A stretch of 64,000 nt of DNA from Clostridiales bacterium (GTDB lineage: Bacteria; Bacillota; Clostridia; Lachnospirales; Lachnospiraceae): NCBI GenBank assembly GCA_020860715.1, contig JAJBTU010000037.1, positions 1-64,000 of the forward strand, written 5' to 3'. The translations under genes were made by a program, and so were the position numbers. How positions within the stretch are numbered: the stretch's first letter is position 1; every line of letters starts with the position of its first letter. This document shows positions 35,101-44,733 of the stretch, piece after piece. The notes beneath the pieces were generated by a model. The model made no database searches. It saw only the letters and a program-made list of their open reading frames with translations, and had not been told where the DNA came from.

Positions 35101-37065
35101 ATGTTAAGTTCAGGAATGTTTATTCAGAACAGGTATGAGATCGTCTCAAGGATCGGCTCAGGGGGCATGGCCGATGTTTATAAAGCTCTGGACCATAAGC
35201 TGAATCGCTTTGTGGCTGTCAAGGTGCTGAAAAAAGAATTCCGGGAGGATAAGGTTTTTACTTCCAAGTTCCGGGCGGAGGCACAGGCGGCCGCGGGTCT
35301 GGCGCACGGGAATATTGTCAATATATACGATGAAGGCGAAGAAGCAGGCGTCAATTATATTGTGATGGAGCTGGTGGAAGGAATCACGCTCAAGGACTAT
35401 ATTGCGGATAAAGGCCGGCTGTCCGTCCGTGAGGCTACCAGTATAGCTCTGCAGATCTGTGCGGGGCTGGAGGCTGCTCACAACAATGGAATCATTCATC
35501 GCGACATTAAGCCGCAGAATATCATGATATCTACGGACGGCAAGGTAAAGGTGGCGGATTTTGGAATTGCACGGGCGGCTTCTTCGAATACCATGACCTC
35601 AGGCGTGATGGGCTCGGTGCATTACAGCTCGCCGGAGCAGGCCAGAGGCGGATACAGCGATGAGAAGAGCGATATTTACTCGCTTGGCATTACAATGTAC
35701 GAGATGCTGACCGGCCATGTCCCATTTGGCGGCGATACGGCAGTCGCGGTGGCACTTCACCATTTGCAGGACGAGATGCACGGCCCTAAGGAAGAAGTGC
35801 CGGAGATTCCGTTCAGCACCAATCAGATCGTACTGAAATGTACGCAGAAAAGCCCGGACCGGCGTTACCCGAATATGACGGAACTGATCCGCGACTTAAG
35901 AGAGTCTCTGGTCAATCCGGAAGGCGATTTTGTGACCTGGCAGGTGACGGACCGCACCTCCCGGACGATTGTAATGTCCAAAGAGGAACTGGAACAGATC
36001 AAGACCGAACAGCGCATGCCTTCCTATGATGAGACACTGGACGTGGGCGCGGCAAACCTGCAGCCGCAGGAGACCGGCTCTGTGCAGAACCGGGCGTATC
36101 AGCCGGGAAGTTACTATCAGAAGAGTCAGTATCAGGATGCTGCAGCCGGCCATCAGGAAAGCATTTACGACAATTATGACGGAACACGCTGGAATATGGG
36201 ATACGGAGAGGATGATGTCAGCGATCCTTCCTATTTGGGCTCTTATGATGAAACGGAAGGATACGGCGAGACGGATGAGGAGGAGAGTTATCATCTGGAG
36301 GACAGCTTTGAGACCTCCCGTGCCAGAAAGAAAAAAGAGAACGATACAGACAGTGAACTGAATCCGAAGCTGGAAAAAGCAGTGACGCTGGGAGGCATTA
36401 TCATAGCGGTGGTGGTTGGTTTTGTCTTTCTGGCTCTTCTTGCGAATGCGCTTGGCGCAGTGAATTTTTCTTCCTCCAAAAAGGCGGATGATGACAGCGT
36501 TGTGATTGAGGAGACGACCGGGACGCAGACGGAAAGTGAAAGCGAATCGGAAACGATGAGTGAAAGCGAGAGCGAATCCGAGACGGCGGCATCATTTGCA
36601 CTGGATGATATCAGCAATATGGAACTGTCACAGGCGGAGGCGCTGCTGATCACGCGGGGACTGAAATATTCCGTTGACCGGACGCAGTACAGCGATACGG
36701 TGGCGGGCGGATATGTGATCTCAACAGACCCGGAGGCCGGTGAGACTGTGCGCAGGGGGGACACGATCACAATCTTCGTCAGTCAGGGTGTACAGGAGAC
36801 CGAGACGGAAGAGACGGTAACAGAGTATAAGACCCTCTGGGACCTGACCGGATATACAGTGGAACGCGCGGAGGAAGCATTGGAAATGCTTGGCCTGACT
36901 GCGGCATATGCGTATGAGGCCAGCGATACGATCAGCAAAGACATGGTGACCCGTACGAGCGCGGAGGATACGGATGGCCAGGTGCCGGCGGGCAGCACGG
37001 TTACCATCTATATCAGTACCGGTTCTTCGACATCTTCCGGCATATCGGACGAGGATGAAATATAA
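35101..37065 (+). CDS. prkC: PASTA-domain Ser/Thr kinase PrkC, C-terminus displaced by a frame break
   Basis: 654 aa as written. Hanks-type kinase: GSGGMADVY loop, Lys in V-A-V-K-V-L, catalytic HRDIKPQN, VADFGIAR. A Ser/Tyr-rich juxtamembrane segment is followed by one TM helix (GGIIIAVVVGFVFLALLANA). A Ser/Glu-rich spacer leads to two PASTA domains (about 500-565 and 580-645), which bind murein fragments. The frame ends at TAA 37063, but the -1 frame from 37059 continues at once with a coherent extracellular sequence up to 37382. One extra A near 37060 would give a 760-aa kinase ending in a further domain. Start 35101 follows GGGGAAAAAG. Confidence 0.93.
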   Translation: MLSSGMFIQNRYEIVSRIGSGGMADVYKALDHKLNRFVAVKVLKKEFREDKVFTSKFRAEAQAAAGLAHGNIVNIYDEGEEAGVNYIVMELVEGITLKDYIADKGRLSVREATSIALQICAGLEAAHNNGIIHRDIKPQNIMISTDGKVKVADFGIARAASSNTMTSGVMGSVHYSSPEQARGGYSDEKSDIYSLGITMYEMLTGHVPFGGDTAVAVALHHLQDEMHGPKEEVPEIPFSTNQIVLKCTQKSPDRRYPNMTELIRDLRESLVNPEGDFVTWQVTDRTSRTIVMSKEELEQIKTEQRMPSYDETLDVGAANLQPQETGSVQNRAYQPGSYYQKSQYQDAAAGHQESIYDNYDGTRWNMGYGEDDVSDPSYLGSYDETEGYGETDEEESYHLEDSFETSRARKKKENDTDSELNPKLEKAVTLGGIIIAVVVGFVFLALLANALGAVNFSSSKKADDDSVVIEETTGTQTESESESETMSESESESETAASFALDDISNMELSQAEALLITRGLKYSVDRTQYSDTVAGGYVISTDPEAGETVRRGDTITIFVSQGVQETETEETVTEYKTLWDLTGYTVERAEEALEMLGLTAAYAYEASDTISKDMVTRTSAEDTDGQVPAGSTVTIYISTGSSTSSGISDEDEI

Positions 37066-37382
37066 CGATTGACAGCAGTACATCGACGGCTTCGGATACG
37101 TCTTCGTCGACAAACGGATCTGAAAGCGGTACCTGGCAGTGCAATGCCTCCCTGACCGCTCCGTCCGGATACACGGGGCAGCCTGTACGGATTACTCTGT
37201 ATCAGAATGGCACGGAGACGACCGTATTTGAGGGAACAACGACGTTTCCCTATCTGCTGCAGGTGACCGGGGAGACCGGCGTTTCTACCGGGATTGCGTA
37301 TGTCTACCTGCTTGATGCGGATACCGGAGAAGTGACGAGCAAGATCGAGTATTCCGGAATTACGTTCAGCGAAGTGAACTAG
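37059..37382 (+). other. Out-of-frame continuation of prkC (third extracellular domain)
   Basis: The -1 frame reads NITIDSSTSTASDTSSS, then G-T-W-Q-C-N-A-S-L and R-I-T-L-Y-Q-N-G-T, then GIAYVYLLDADTGEV and ends FSEVN-stop at 37380-37382, just before rsgA. Composition and position fit the C-terminal extracellular part of clostridial PrkC. It has no start codon or ribosome site of its own. Confidence 0.75.
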
Positions 37383-37428
37383 GAATGTCTGTTTGGGATA
37401 AGCTGAAGCAGTTACAGACGGAGGATGC

Positions 37429-38340
37429 ATGCGCGGGAAAATAATCAGAGGAGTTGGCGGGTTTTATTATGTGCACGCTGAGGACAGCGCGGTCTATGAG
37501 TGCAGGGCAAAGGGCATTTTCCGAAAAGAAAATAGAAAACCGCTGGTCGGGGACGATGTGGAGATTTCCGTTCTGGATGCGGAGAAGCGGATCGGCAATG
37601 TTGATGGGCTTCTGCCGAGGAGAAACATGCTGATCCGGCCTGCGGCGGCCAACGTCGATCAGGCGATGGTGGTGTTTGCGCTGAATCATCCGAAACCGAA
37701 TCTGAACCTGCTTGACCGCTTTCTGATTCTGATGAGCCGCCAGAAAATACCGGTGATTATCTGTTTCAATAAGACAGACCTCGCAGATATGGAACTGCCC
37801 GGCATGCTGGAACAGATTTACCGGGACTGCGGCTGCGAGGTGTATTTTGTGAGCGTGGCGTGCCGGGAGGGACTGGATTCGGTGCGGCGCACCCTGGAAG
37901 GAAAGACTACGGTTCTGGCCGGTCCGTCCGGCGTTGGGAAATCTTCACTGACCAATTCGTTTCTTTCCGAACAGCATATGGAGGTCGGAGAGATCAGCCG
38001 GAAGGCCGACCGGGGCAAGCATACGACCAGGCATACAGAACTGCTTCTGCTGAAACCGGGTGATTTGCCAAAGGGGCAGGCAGAGTGCCGGAACAGCTAT
38101 ATCCTGGATACACCCGGCTTCAGTTCTCTTTATCTGCCGGATATGGAATATGAGGAATTAAAAGAGTATTTTTATGAATTTATTCCATATGAACAGCAGT
38201 GCAGGTTTCAGGGCTGCATGCATTTAAAAGAGCCGGACTGTGCCGTGAAAGCCGCGGTGGAGTCAGGAAAAATACCGGCGGCGCGCTATGAGAGTTATGT
38301 GCTGCTGGCGGAGGAACTCCGGACACGCAGAAAATATTGA
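37429..38340 (+). CDS. rsgA: Ribosome small-subunit-dependent GTPase A
   Basis: 303 aa. N-terminal OB fold, then a circularly permuted GTPase (G4 F-N-K-T-D first, then G1 GPSGVGKSS, G3 D-T-P-G-F). The C-terminal zinc knuckle has C-x-F-Q-G-C-M-H and a Cys at E-P-D-C. The order G4-G1-G3 identifies RsgA/YloQ, which checks late 30S assembly. GGAGG precedes the start. Confidence 0.96.
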   Translation: MRGKIIRGVGGFYYVHAEDSAVYECRAKGIFRKENRKPLVGDDVEISVLDAEKRIGNVDGLLPRRNMLIRPAAANVDQAMVVFALNHPKPNLNLLDRFLILMSRQKIPVIICFNKTDLADMELPGMLEQIYRDCGCEVYFVSVACREGLDSVRRTLEGKTTVLAGPSGVGKSSLTNSFLSEQHMEVGEISRKADRGKHTTRHTELLLLKPGDLPKGQAECRNSYILDTPGFSSLYLPDMEYEELKEYFYEFIPYEQQCRFQGCMHLKEPDCAVKAAVESGKIPAARYESYVLLAEELRTRRKY

Positions 38341-38356
38341 ATACAGGAGAACAGTT

Positions 38357-39031
38357 ATGAAGCGGAAGAATATTCTGGCGCCGTCAATTCTGGCAGCCGA
38401 CTTTAAGACACTTGGCGATGAGGCAGTTATCGTAAACAAAGCAGGAGCCGGCTATCTTCATATTGACGTGATGGACGGCGTGTTTGTGCCCAGCATATCA
38501 TTTGGCATGCCGGTCGTTTCTTCCATCCGCAGCGCAACGGACGCTCTGTTCGATGTGCATCTGATGATCGTTGAGCCGGAAAAATACATAGCGGATTTTG
38601 CCGCCTGCGGAGCGGACAGCATTACTGTGCACGCGGAGGCGGCCCGCCATCTGCAGCGGGTGGTCTGCGACATCAAAGAACGCGGCCTGCGGGCAGGCGT
38701 GGCCCTGAATCCGGCCACTCCCCTGAATGCGCTGGATTATGTGCTTCCGTATCTTGATATGGTACTGATTATGACGGTAAATCCGGGTTACGGCGGACAG
38801 CCCTATATCCCGGAGATGACAGAGAAAATTCGTTCCCTACGCCGCAAAGCGCTTGATCTTGGGCTGGATCTGGATATTGAGGTGGACGGCGGCATCAACG
38901 ACCGCACCCTGCCGCTGGTGCTTGCGGCCGGAGCCAATGTATGCGTTGCCGGGTCTGCCGTCTTTGGAGGCGACCGTGCCGCGAACGTGAAAAAGCTGCT
39001 GGGCGTGATGGCTGAGTATACGGAATATTAG
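38357..39031 (+). CDS. rpe: Ribulose-phosphate 3-epimerase
   Basis: 224 aa TIM barrel. Markers: LAPSILAADF at the start, HIDVMDGVFVP (metal His/Asp), D-V-H-L-M-I, M-T-V-N-P-G-Y-G-G-Q, and E-V-D-G-G-I-N near the end (second catalytic Asp). It interconverts ribulose-5- and xylulose-5-phosphate. Start 38357 follows AGGAG; its frame also extends back into rsgA. Confidence 0.96.
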   Translation: MKRKNILAPSILAADFKTLGDEAVIVNKAGAGYLHIDVMDGVFVPSISFGMPVVSSIRSATDALFDVHLMIVEPEKYIADFAACGADSITVHAEAARHLQRVVCDIKERGLRAGVALNPATPLNALDYVLPYLDMVLIMTVNPGYGGQPYIPEMTEKIRSLRRKALDLGLDLDIEVDGGINDRTLPLVLAAGANVCVAGSAVFGGDRAANVKKLLGVMAEYTEY

Positions 39032-39040
39032 AATAAACAG

Positions 39041-39057
39041 GATTTGCGGAGCAAATC
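39041..39057. repeat. Small hairpin GATTTGC-GGA-GCAAATC
   Basis: Perfect 7-bp stem with a 3-nt loop between rpe and ychF, with no T-tract. The same stem (GATTTGC/GCAAATC) occurs at 63808-63825 with another loop. Confidence 0.5.
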
Positions 39058-39083
39058 TATGACATAATAAGGAGTGACAGAAA

Positions 39084-40181
39084 ATGAAACTTGGAATTGT
39101 AGGACTTCCGAATGTAGGCAAGAGTACATTGTTTAACTCTCTCACAAAAGCGGGGGCGGAATCGGCAAACTATCCGTTCTGCACGATTGACCCGAATGTA
39201 GGTGTGGTAGCCGTGCCGGATGAGAGATTGAATCAGCTTGCGGATCTATATCATTCCGCGAAGGTGACTCCCGCGGTGATTGAATTTGTCGATATAGCCG
39301 GCCTTGTAAAAGGCGCGTCAAAGGGAGAAGGACTGGGGAACCAGTTTCTGGCGAATATCCGTGAGGTGGATGCCATCGTCCATGTGGTGCGCTGCTTTGA
39401 AGATCCGAATGTGGTGCATGTGGATGGTATGGTGGATCCGGCACGCGATATTGAGACGATCAATCTGGAACTGATATTTTCTGATCTGGAGATTCTGGAG
39501 CGGCGGATCGCGAAGACCGGGCGCGCGGCGAACAACAACAAAGCTGCGGCGAAGGAACTGGCTCTTCTGAAAGCGTTGAAAGAGCATCTGGAGGATGGAA
39601 AACTGGCCATCACCTATGAGACGGACGACGAGGATGAACTCGCCTGGCTTGCCGAATACAACCTGCTTACAGCTAAGCCGGTGATCTTCGCGGCGAATGT
39701 CGCGGAGGAAGATCTGGAGGACGACGGTGCGTCCAATTCCTATGTACAGTCGGTACGCAGCTACGCGGCGCAGACAGCAAGCGAGGTCTTTGTGATCTGT
39801 GCGGAGATTGAGGAAGAAATTTCCGAACTGGAAGAAGATGAAAAGCAAATGTTTTTGGAAGATCTCGGATTAAAGGAGTCCGGTCTGGAGAAACTGATAA
39901 AGGCGAGCTACAGTCTGCTTGGACTGCAGAGTTTTCTGACGGCGGGTGAGACGGAAACACGGGCGTGGACCATCAAAAAAGGGACAAAGGCTCCGCAGGC
40001 CGCCGGCAAGATTCACTCTGATTTTGAACGAGGCTTTATCCGCGCGGAGGTTGTGAATTACCGCAATCTGCTGGAGTGCGGCTCTCTTTCCGCTGCGAAG
40101 GAAAAAGGACTGGTGGGACTTGAGGGCAAGGATTATGTTGTACAGGACGGAGATGTGATCCTGTTCCGGTTTAACGTGTGA
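39084..40181 (+). CDS. ychF: Redox-regulated ATPase/GTPase YchF (OLA1 family)
   Basis: 365 aa. Obg-related P-loop protein: [12 protein letters not shown] (G1), [17 protein letters not shown] (G3), with N-V-A-E in place of the usual N-K-x-D, which explains ATP preference in this family. A coiled-coil insertion is followed by a C-terminal TGS domain ([21 protein letters not shown]). Start 39084 follows AAGGAG. Ribosome-associated; precise role unsettled. Confidence 0.95.
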   Translation: MKLGIVGLPNVGKSTLFNSLTKAGAESANYPFCTIDPNVGVVAVPDERLNQLADLYHSAKVTPAVIEFVDIAGLVKGASKGEGLGNQFLANIREVDAIVHVVRCFEDPNVVHVDGMVDPARDIETINLELIFSDLEILERRIAKTGRAANNNKAAAKELALLKALKEHLEDGKLAITYETDDEDELAWLAEYNLLTAKPVIFAANVAEEDLEDDGASNSYVQSVRSYAAQTASEVFVICAEIEEEISELEEDEKQMFLEDLGLKESGLEKLIKASYSLLGLQSFLTAGETETRAWTIKKGTKAPQAAGKIHSDFERGFIRAEVVNYRNLLECGSLSAAKEKGLVGLEGKDYVVQDGDVILFRFNV

Positions 40182-40228
40182 ACGAAGTCCGCAGCGAATG
40201 AGGCGGAACCGCGAAGCGGTTCGTTCAC
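40178..40228. repeat. Overlapping inverted repeats between ychF and lgt
   Basis: GTGAACGAA (40178-40186) pairs with TTCGTTCAC (40220-40228). A nested hairpin GAACCGC-GAA-GCGGTTC (40206-40222) shares bases with it, so the two folds exclude each other in part. A short T-run follows at about 40231-40236. Attenuator or weak terminator is possible. Confidence 0.5.
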
Positions 40229-40251
40229 ATATTTTTGGTTTGGGAGGATAT

Positions 40252-41160
40252 ATGGAAGGCACCATTCGTTTTCCCCATCTGGGGATAACACTGACGAATG
40301 TGATCAAAAACTTTTCAGTCGGAGGTATTTCCATCGCCTGCTACGGGGTAGTCCTGGCGATAGCCATGATGACGGGACTGCTTCTGACCATGAAGGTGGC
40401 AAAATGGACCGGGCAGAAGGAAGAAGATTATTTTGACTTTGGCATGATTGCGATTATCGTGTCAGTGGTCTGTGCCCGGATTTATTACGTTGTATTTTCC
40501 TGGGATTATTACAGAAATCATATCGCGGAGATTTTTAATCTGCGAAAAGGCGGCCTGGCTATCTATGGCGGCGTGATCGGCGGCGTCCTGACCGCGCTGG
40601 TTTTCTGCCATATCAGAAAGATTGACTGGCGCAGCGCGCTGGATACAGCCTGCATCGGACTGGTGTGGGGACAGGCAGTCGGGAGATGGGGCAATTTTTT
40701 CAATCGCGAGGCATTCGGAGATTACACGGACAACCTTCTGGCGATGCAGCTTCCGGTCAGTGATGTGAGGGCTTCGGAGATCACGGACGCGATGCGCGCA
40801 CACATTCAGACCATCGACGGGATTGAATATATTCAGGTACACCCTGCGTTTTTATACGAGTCTCTCTGGAATCTCGGCGTGCTGGTGATATTACTTTTCG
40901 TTACGTTCTTTTTTACGGAAAAAAGTGAAGATACCTCATCTGCTTCACAAACCGGAAAGCAGCGTCGGCGCCGAAAAAAGCTCACGGTATTTTTGCTGTA
41001 TCTGCTGCTGTACGGAGCCGGCCGATTCTGGATTGAAAGCCTTCGCACGGATCAGCTGCTTCTGTTCGGGACGGGACTTCCCGTGTCGCAGGTTCTCTCC
41101 GGGATTTTTGTTGTCGTCTCGCTGGTGCTTCTGATCAAAAGGCCCAGGTTTATGCAGTAA
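40252..41160 (+). CDS. lgt: Prolipoprotein diacylglyceryl transferase
   Basis: 302 aa membrane protein, about seven TM helices. Signature region: GRWGNFFNREAFG, after L-A-I-Y-G-G-V-I-G-G; the conserved R-x-G-N-F-x-N-x-E binds phosphatidylglycerol. A later H-P-A-F-L-Y-E and R-F-W-I-E-S-L-R-T-D complete the family motifs. It attaches diacylglycerol to lipobox cysteines. Start 40252 follows GGGAGG. Confidence 0.96.
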   Translation: MEGTIRFPHLGITLTNVIKNFSVGGISIACYGVVLAIAMMTGLLLTMKVAKWTGQKEEDYFDFGMIAIIVSVVCARIYYVVFSWDYYRNHIAEIFNLRKGGLAIYGGVIGGVLTALVFCHIRKIDWRSALDTACIGLVWGQAVGRWGNFFNREAFGDYTDNLLAMQLPVSDVRASEITDAMRAHIQTIDGIEYIQVHPAFLYESLWNLGVLVILLFVTFFFTEKSEDTSSASQTGKQRRRRKKLTVFLLYLLLYGAGRFWIESLRTDQLLLFGTGLPVSQVLSGIFVVVSLVLLIKRPRFMQ

Positions 41161-41232
41161 GGAGAGCGCGGCAGTGCGTTCACCCCGCACAAAAGAGATA
41201 TGGGAGCCTGTGGCAGAGAGGAACGAAAGACA

Positions 41233-41415
41233 ATGAGCAAAAAGGAACTGCTTTCTGAACTGATTGAAAAAGAAAGGGCAAAGCTGAACCGGCTGATCGA
41301 ACTGGGGTCGGAAGAGACATATGGTCAGAGCCGTTATGTGGATCGGCTGATTGAACTGTATATGGAAGGCTGTGTGCAGTCCTGTGATTCTGATACAATT
41401 GGAGGCATGATATGA
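41233..41415 (+). CDS. Spo0E-like aspartyl-phosphate phosphatase
   Basis: 60 aa, the size of Spo0E/YnzD proteins. It fits the helix-turn-helix plan: M-S-K-K-E-L-L, then LIEKERAKLNRLIE, then a helix with SRYVDRLIELYM that corresponds to the S-x-x-L-D-x-L-I signature (here S-R-Y-V-D-R-L-I). Family members dephosphorylate Spo0A-P and restrain sporulation, acting through the Asp of that motif, which is present. GAGAGG lies 12 nt upstream. The stop overlaps the acyltransferase start by 4 bases. Confidence 0.75.
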   Translation: MSKKELLSELIEKERAKLNRLIELGSEETYGQSRYVDRLIELYMEGCVQSCDSDTIGGMI

Positions 41416-42431
41416 AAACGTCTGTCAGAAGAACGGATCTTGATGCCGCGAAGGGAATCGGCATTATAATGGTGGTATGGGCTCACGCGCAGGGACCCTG
41501 TTCTTCCTATATTACATATTTTCATATGCCTTTATTCTTTTTTATTTCCGGCCTGCTGTTTGTGCCTGAGAAAAAAACGGTAAAAGAATATTGTCTGGGT
41601 AAAATGAAATCCCTGCTTTTTCCATTCTGGTTCTGGAATCTGCTTGCGTATCCTGTGTATTTTATATTGTTTTTCTGGAAAAACTGGAAACCGTCCACAA
41701 TGGCTGCCGACATCATCAGGATCATTCTTACGGTATACAAGGTTCCTTTTTTGGGAGCCACCTGGTTTTTAGCCGGACTGTTCTGGATTTCTGTATTATT
41801 TAAGATTTTGTATTCGACGCTGGAAAAGAGCCGCTGCAGGGATATTATAACTGTTCTTGCTTTTTTACTCCTCTGTCTTTTGGGATTCAATGTGGATTTT
41901 CCATACCGTATCAGCAGGAACCTGATCTGCGGCTTGTTTTATATGATGGGATTCTATTACGGGAAATCTCTGGATAAACTGGAAGGCCCCGTATCCTCAT
42001 TTCTGGCCGTTGTATGCGCGGTCGGGTTTGTTATCATAGCAGGAAACAATTCCGTGTCGCTGGGAAATAACCGTTATGAGAATAAAATACTGTTCATCGT
42101 AGGCGCCTGCATGGCTATTTATGCGGTGCTGTATATTTCGAAAATACTCAGCCGGATTTTGGCCGGCCGTGCGCTGGCATGGCTTGGTTCCCGTTCGATT
42201 TCCATTGTGATCTGGCAGTTTCTGGCATTCCGATTTACAATATTACTTCAGATAGTGGTGCTGCATGGGAATCTGAAATGGCTGGTAGCTTTTCCAATTT
42301 ACGATGCCGCGCATGGCTGGTGGATCGCTTATGTGATTTCCGGGCTTGCCGGCTCCGTCCTGATTGATTATGTCTTGCACCATAACCCCATTGCCGCCCG
42401 ATTACGTCTGGCCGTATCGCGCAGAACATAA
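41412..42431 (+). CDS. Acyltransferase family 3 membrane protein
   Basis: 339 aa with about ten TM helices. The start has the family sequence R-R-T-D-L-D-A-A-K-G-I-G-I-I-M-V-V-W-A-H, including the His thought to be catalytic, and F-H-M-P-L-F-F-F-I-S-G. OafA/WecH-like proteins O-acetylate surface sugars; the substrate here is unknown. It overlaps the Spo0E-like gene (ATGA) and is closed by a terminator. It is richer in Phe/Ile and AT than its neighbours, as membrane proteins often are. Confidence 0.85.
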   Translation: MKTSVRRTDLDAAKGIGIIMVVWAHAQGPCSSYITYFHMPLFFFISGLLFVPEKKTVKEYCLGKMKSLLFPFWFWNLLAYPVYFILFFWKNWKPSTMAADIIRIILTVYKVPFLGATWFLAGLFWISVLFKILYSTLEKSRCRDIITVLAFLLLCLLGFNVDFPYRISRNLICGLFYMMGFYYGKSLDKLEGPVSSFLAVVCAVGFVIIAGNNSVSLGNNRYENKILFIVGACMAIYAVLYISKILSRILAGRALAWLGSRSISIVIWQFLAFRFTILLQIVVLHGNLKWLVAFPIYDAAHGWWIAYVISGLAGSVLIDYVLHHNPIAARLRLAVSRRT

Positions 42432-42450
42432 GAGAAAAATCATTTTTTTA

Positions 42451-42486
42451 AAGACCGTCGCTAGATTTAGCGGCGGTCTTTTTTTG
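42451..42486 (+). terminator. Rho-independent terminator before the dcw cluster
   Basis: AAGACCGTCGCTA pairs with TAGCGGCGGTCTT (one G-T pair) around GATT, followed by seven Ts in all. It separates the acyltransferase from mraZ. Confidence 0.9.
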
Positions 42487-42551
42487 TTTCACTAAATGTT
42501 GTAAATGGACGGATAATTCGCGAATCTTTGAAAAATTCATGGAATTTGGGC

Positions 42552-42580
42552 TTGTTTTTTGTGAAAAAAACCTGTATTAT
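42552..42580 (+). promoter_or_regulatory. Promoter of the division/cell-wall cluster
   Basis: TTGTTT (42552-42557), 17-bp spacer, TATTAT (42575-42580). Transcription would begin near 42587, right at the first GTGG repeat of the MraZ box, leaving a leader of about 255 bases. Confidence 0.6.
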
Positions 42581-42588
42581 TATCGCAA

Positions 42589-42643
42589 GTGGTAGAAAGT
42601 GGTGCATCGTGGGACGAAAGTGGAAGATTGTGGCGGCTGTGGG
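42589..42643 (+). promoter_or_regulatory. MraZ-box operator: six GTGG repeats in helical phase
   Basis: GTGG occurs at 42589, 42599, 42609, 42620, 42630 and 42639, spaced 10, 10, 11, 10 and 9 bases, several as AAGTGG or AAAGTGG. MraZ is known to bind tandem short G-rich repeats upstream of its own operon. The placement just past the transcription start suits repression. More repeats are seen than the three or four usual in described MraZ boxes. Confidence 0.8.
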
Positions 42644-42842
42644 AAAGTAAAAGCAGCTTATCAAATCGGTTTTTCGCTGGAAACACGGTGAAATATCATC
42701 ACGAGCAGTCGTTGCGTATTTGCGAAGCTGCCTGCTGGGGAGCCTGGCAGCATAAGGGTTTACGGAGAGGGTACGGGAATGCCCCTTCCGGATCGAACCG
42801 CGGGAATACAAGACGGGCAGATTTCTAAGAAGGTGCATCATG
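42644..42842 (+). other. mraZ leader, no gene recognised
   Basis: About 200 bases between the operator and mraZ. A short frame from 42589 to 42828 crosses it, but it reads the operator repeats and has no ribosome site. AAGAAGGTG just before 42840 is the mraZ ribosome site. Confidence 0.5.
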
Positions 42843-43274
42843 ATGTTTATGGGAGAATACAATCATACGATTGATTCCAAAGGCAGACTGATCATCCCGG
42901 CAAAATTCAGAGAGTTGTTGGACGATGAATTTATTGTGACGAAGGGATTGGATGGATGTCTGTTTGCGTTTCCCAAAAACGAATGGCAGATCTTTGAGGA
43001 GAAGCTGCGCAAGCTGCCGCTTACACAGAAAAACGCCAGAAAATTCACACGTTTCTTCATGGGAGGCGCGACCACATGCGAACTGGACAAGCAGGGGAGA
43101 ATTCTCTTGCCGCAGAATTTAAGAGAATTTGCGAAGCTGGATAAGGATGTGGTGCTTTCGGGCAACCTGAATCGTATAGAAATCTGGAATAAGGCAGACT
43201 GGACGGAAAACAATGCTTACGATGACATGGACGACATCGCAGAACAGATGTCTGATTTGGGGCTGGATATCTGA
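42843..43274 (+). CDS. mraZ: Transcriptional regulator / division protein MraZ
   Basis: 143 aa. Two AbrB-like swapped-hairpin halves: [21 protein letters not shown] and later [12 protein letters not shown], each with the D-x-K/Q-G-R core. It represses the dcw operon by binding the repeat array just upstream. Start 42843 gives the canonical MFMGEY; an ATG 3 bases earlier is equally possible. Its stop overlaps the rsmH start. Confidence 0.96.
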   Translation: MFMGEYNHTIDSKGRLIIPAKFRELLDDEFIVTKGLDGCLFAFPKNEWQIFEEKLRKLPLTQKNARKFTRFFMGGATTCELDKQGRILLPQNLREFAKLDKDVVLSGNLNRIEIWNKADWTENNAYDDMDDIAEQMSDLGLDI

Positions 43275-44275
43275 TGGAATTTAAACACAAATCGGTACTT
43301 CTGAAAGAGAGCATTGAGGAACTGCAGATAAAACCGGATGGAATTTATGTGGATGGGACGCTCGGAGGCGGCGGACATTCTCTGGAAATATGTAAAAGGC
43401 TGACAGAAGGCGGGCGGCTGATCGGGATTGATCAGGATGCTGACGCGATCAGGGCAGCTACAGGGCGTTTGGATGAGTTTCGGGATCGGGTGACGATCGT
43501 TCGCAGCAATTACTGCGATATGAGGGCCGTGCTCTCGGAACTTGGTGTGTCATCTGTAGATGGAGTCATTTTGGACCTGGGGGTTTCCTCTTACCAGCTT
43601 GATACGGCAGAACGGGGATTTACCTACCGGGAAGACGCACCGCTGGACATGCGCATGGATCAGCGGCAGGCACTGACGGCGATGGATGTTGTGAACGAAT
43701 ACAGTGAGGCGGAACTGGTCCGTGTCATTCGTGATTATGGGGAGGAAAGGTTCGCAAAAAACATTGCCCGACATATTGTGATCGCACGCAAAGAAAAAAA
43801 ACTGGAAACAACTGGGGAGTTAATTCATGTTATAAAAGCTGCGATTCCAATGAAGGTGCAGGCAGTAGGGGGACACCCGGCCAAAAGGACATTTCAGGCC
43901 ATCCGGATTGAGGTGAACCGGGAACTTACCGTTCTCGAGGATTCACTGGAGGATATGGTGGATCTGCTTGGCGATGGAGGAAGAATCTGCGTGATTACGT
44001 TCCATTCGCTGGAAGATCGGATTGTAAAAAACAAATTTCGATATATGGAAAATCCGTGTACATGCCCGAAAGAATTTCCTGTGTGTGTATGCGGAAAAAA
44101 ATCCAGAGGAATCGTTATCACACGCAAACCGATTCTTCCTTCCGAGGAAGAATTACGGGAAAACAAAAGGGCAAAGAGCGCAAAACTCAGGGTGTTTGAA
44201 AGCAGGGACAGCTATGGCAGGATCAGGGTACGGCAGGACGACTTCTGCAAAAAAAAGAACAGGAAATCAGAATAA
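43274..44275 (+). CDS. rsmH: 16S rRNA (cytosine-1402-N4)-methyltransferase
   Basis: 333 aa. Opening [13 protein letters not shown]-binding [20 protein letters not shown], and P-L-D-M-R-M-D. The late [12 protein letters not shown] and F-H-S-L-E-D-R-I motifs confirm RsmH/MraW. It methylates the decoding-site C1402. Translationally coupled to mraZ by a one-base overlap. Confidence 0.97.
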   Translation: MEFKHKSVLLKESIEELQIKPDGIYVDGTLGGGGHSLEICKRLTEGGRLIGIDQDADAIRAATGRLDEFRDRVTIVRSNYCDMRAVLSELGVSSVDGVILDLGVSSYQLDTAERGFTYREDAPLDMRMDQRQALTAMDVVNEYSEAELVRVIRDYGEERFAKNIARHIVIARKEKKLETTGELIHVIKAAIPMKVQAVGGHPAKRTFQAIRIEVNRELTVLEDSLEDMVDLLGDGGRICVITFHSLEDRIVKNKFRYMENPCTCPKEFPVCVCGKKSRGIVITRKPILPSEEELRENKRAKSAKLRVFESRDSYGRIRVRQDDFCKKKNRKSE

Positions 44276-44723
44276 AAACACGTACACTTATATCGATGGG
44301 AATACCGTCCGCAAACTGGATGTGCAGACGCAGCCGATCACACAGCCGGAACAGCAATCTGAGGTTAGCCCAGGCATTCGCAGAAATCGGGAACGCGCAC
44401 TGCAGATGAATTTCGGATATGTCCTTTTCCTCACAGCGGCAGCAGTGGTGGTTGTGTTTGTCTGTGTGAATTTTCTGCAGCTTCGGGCTGTGAACACACT
44501 TCTTTCTGAGGAGGTGGCAACTCTTTCCGCGGAGCTGGATTCTGCGATACTGGAAAACGATTCAGAGTACAACCGTGTTATAAACAGTGTGGATCTGGAG
44601 CATGTCAAAGAGGTGGCTACGGAGGAACTCGGCATGCAGCAGGCCACGTCGGATCAGATCGTTACCTACGAAGTAGAGGATGGCGATTATGTACGGCAGT
44701 ATTCTGAGATACCGACAGAGTAG
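44214..44723 (+). CDS. ftsL: FtsL-like cell division protein
   Basis: 169 aa. A polar N-terminus of about 65 residues, a single TM helix ([19 protein letters not shown]), then a leucine-zipper-like helix ([20 protein letters not shown]) and a short external tail. This is the FtsL/DivIC plan, and the position between rsmH and the PBP gene is where ftsL sits. Start 44214 (MAGSGYG, after a CAGGGA site) overlaps rsmH by 62 bases. FtsL joins the FtsQ-FtsB complex that activates septal murein synthesis. Confidence 0.82.
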   Translation: MAGSGYGRTTSAKKRTGNQNKNTYTYIDGNTVRKLDVQTQPITQPEQQSEVSPGIRRNRERALQMNFGYVLFLTAAAVVVVFVCVNFLQLRAVNTLLSEEVATLSAELDSAILENDSEYNRVINSVDLEHVKEVATEELGMQQATSDQIVTYEVEDGDYVRQYSEIPTE

Positions 44724-44733
44724 GTGAATCATT

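Noticed and set aside
42589..42643. Possible CRISPR-like or satellite repeat
   Set aside because: The repeat unit is only four to seven bases with about 10-base spacing, directly before mraZ; the MraZ box explains it. No CRISPR array was seen in the window.
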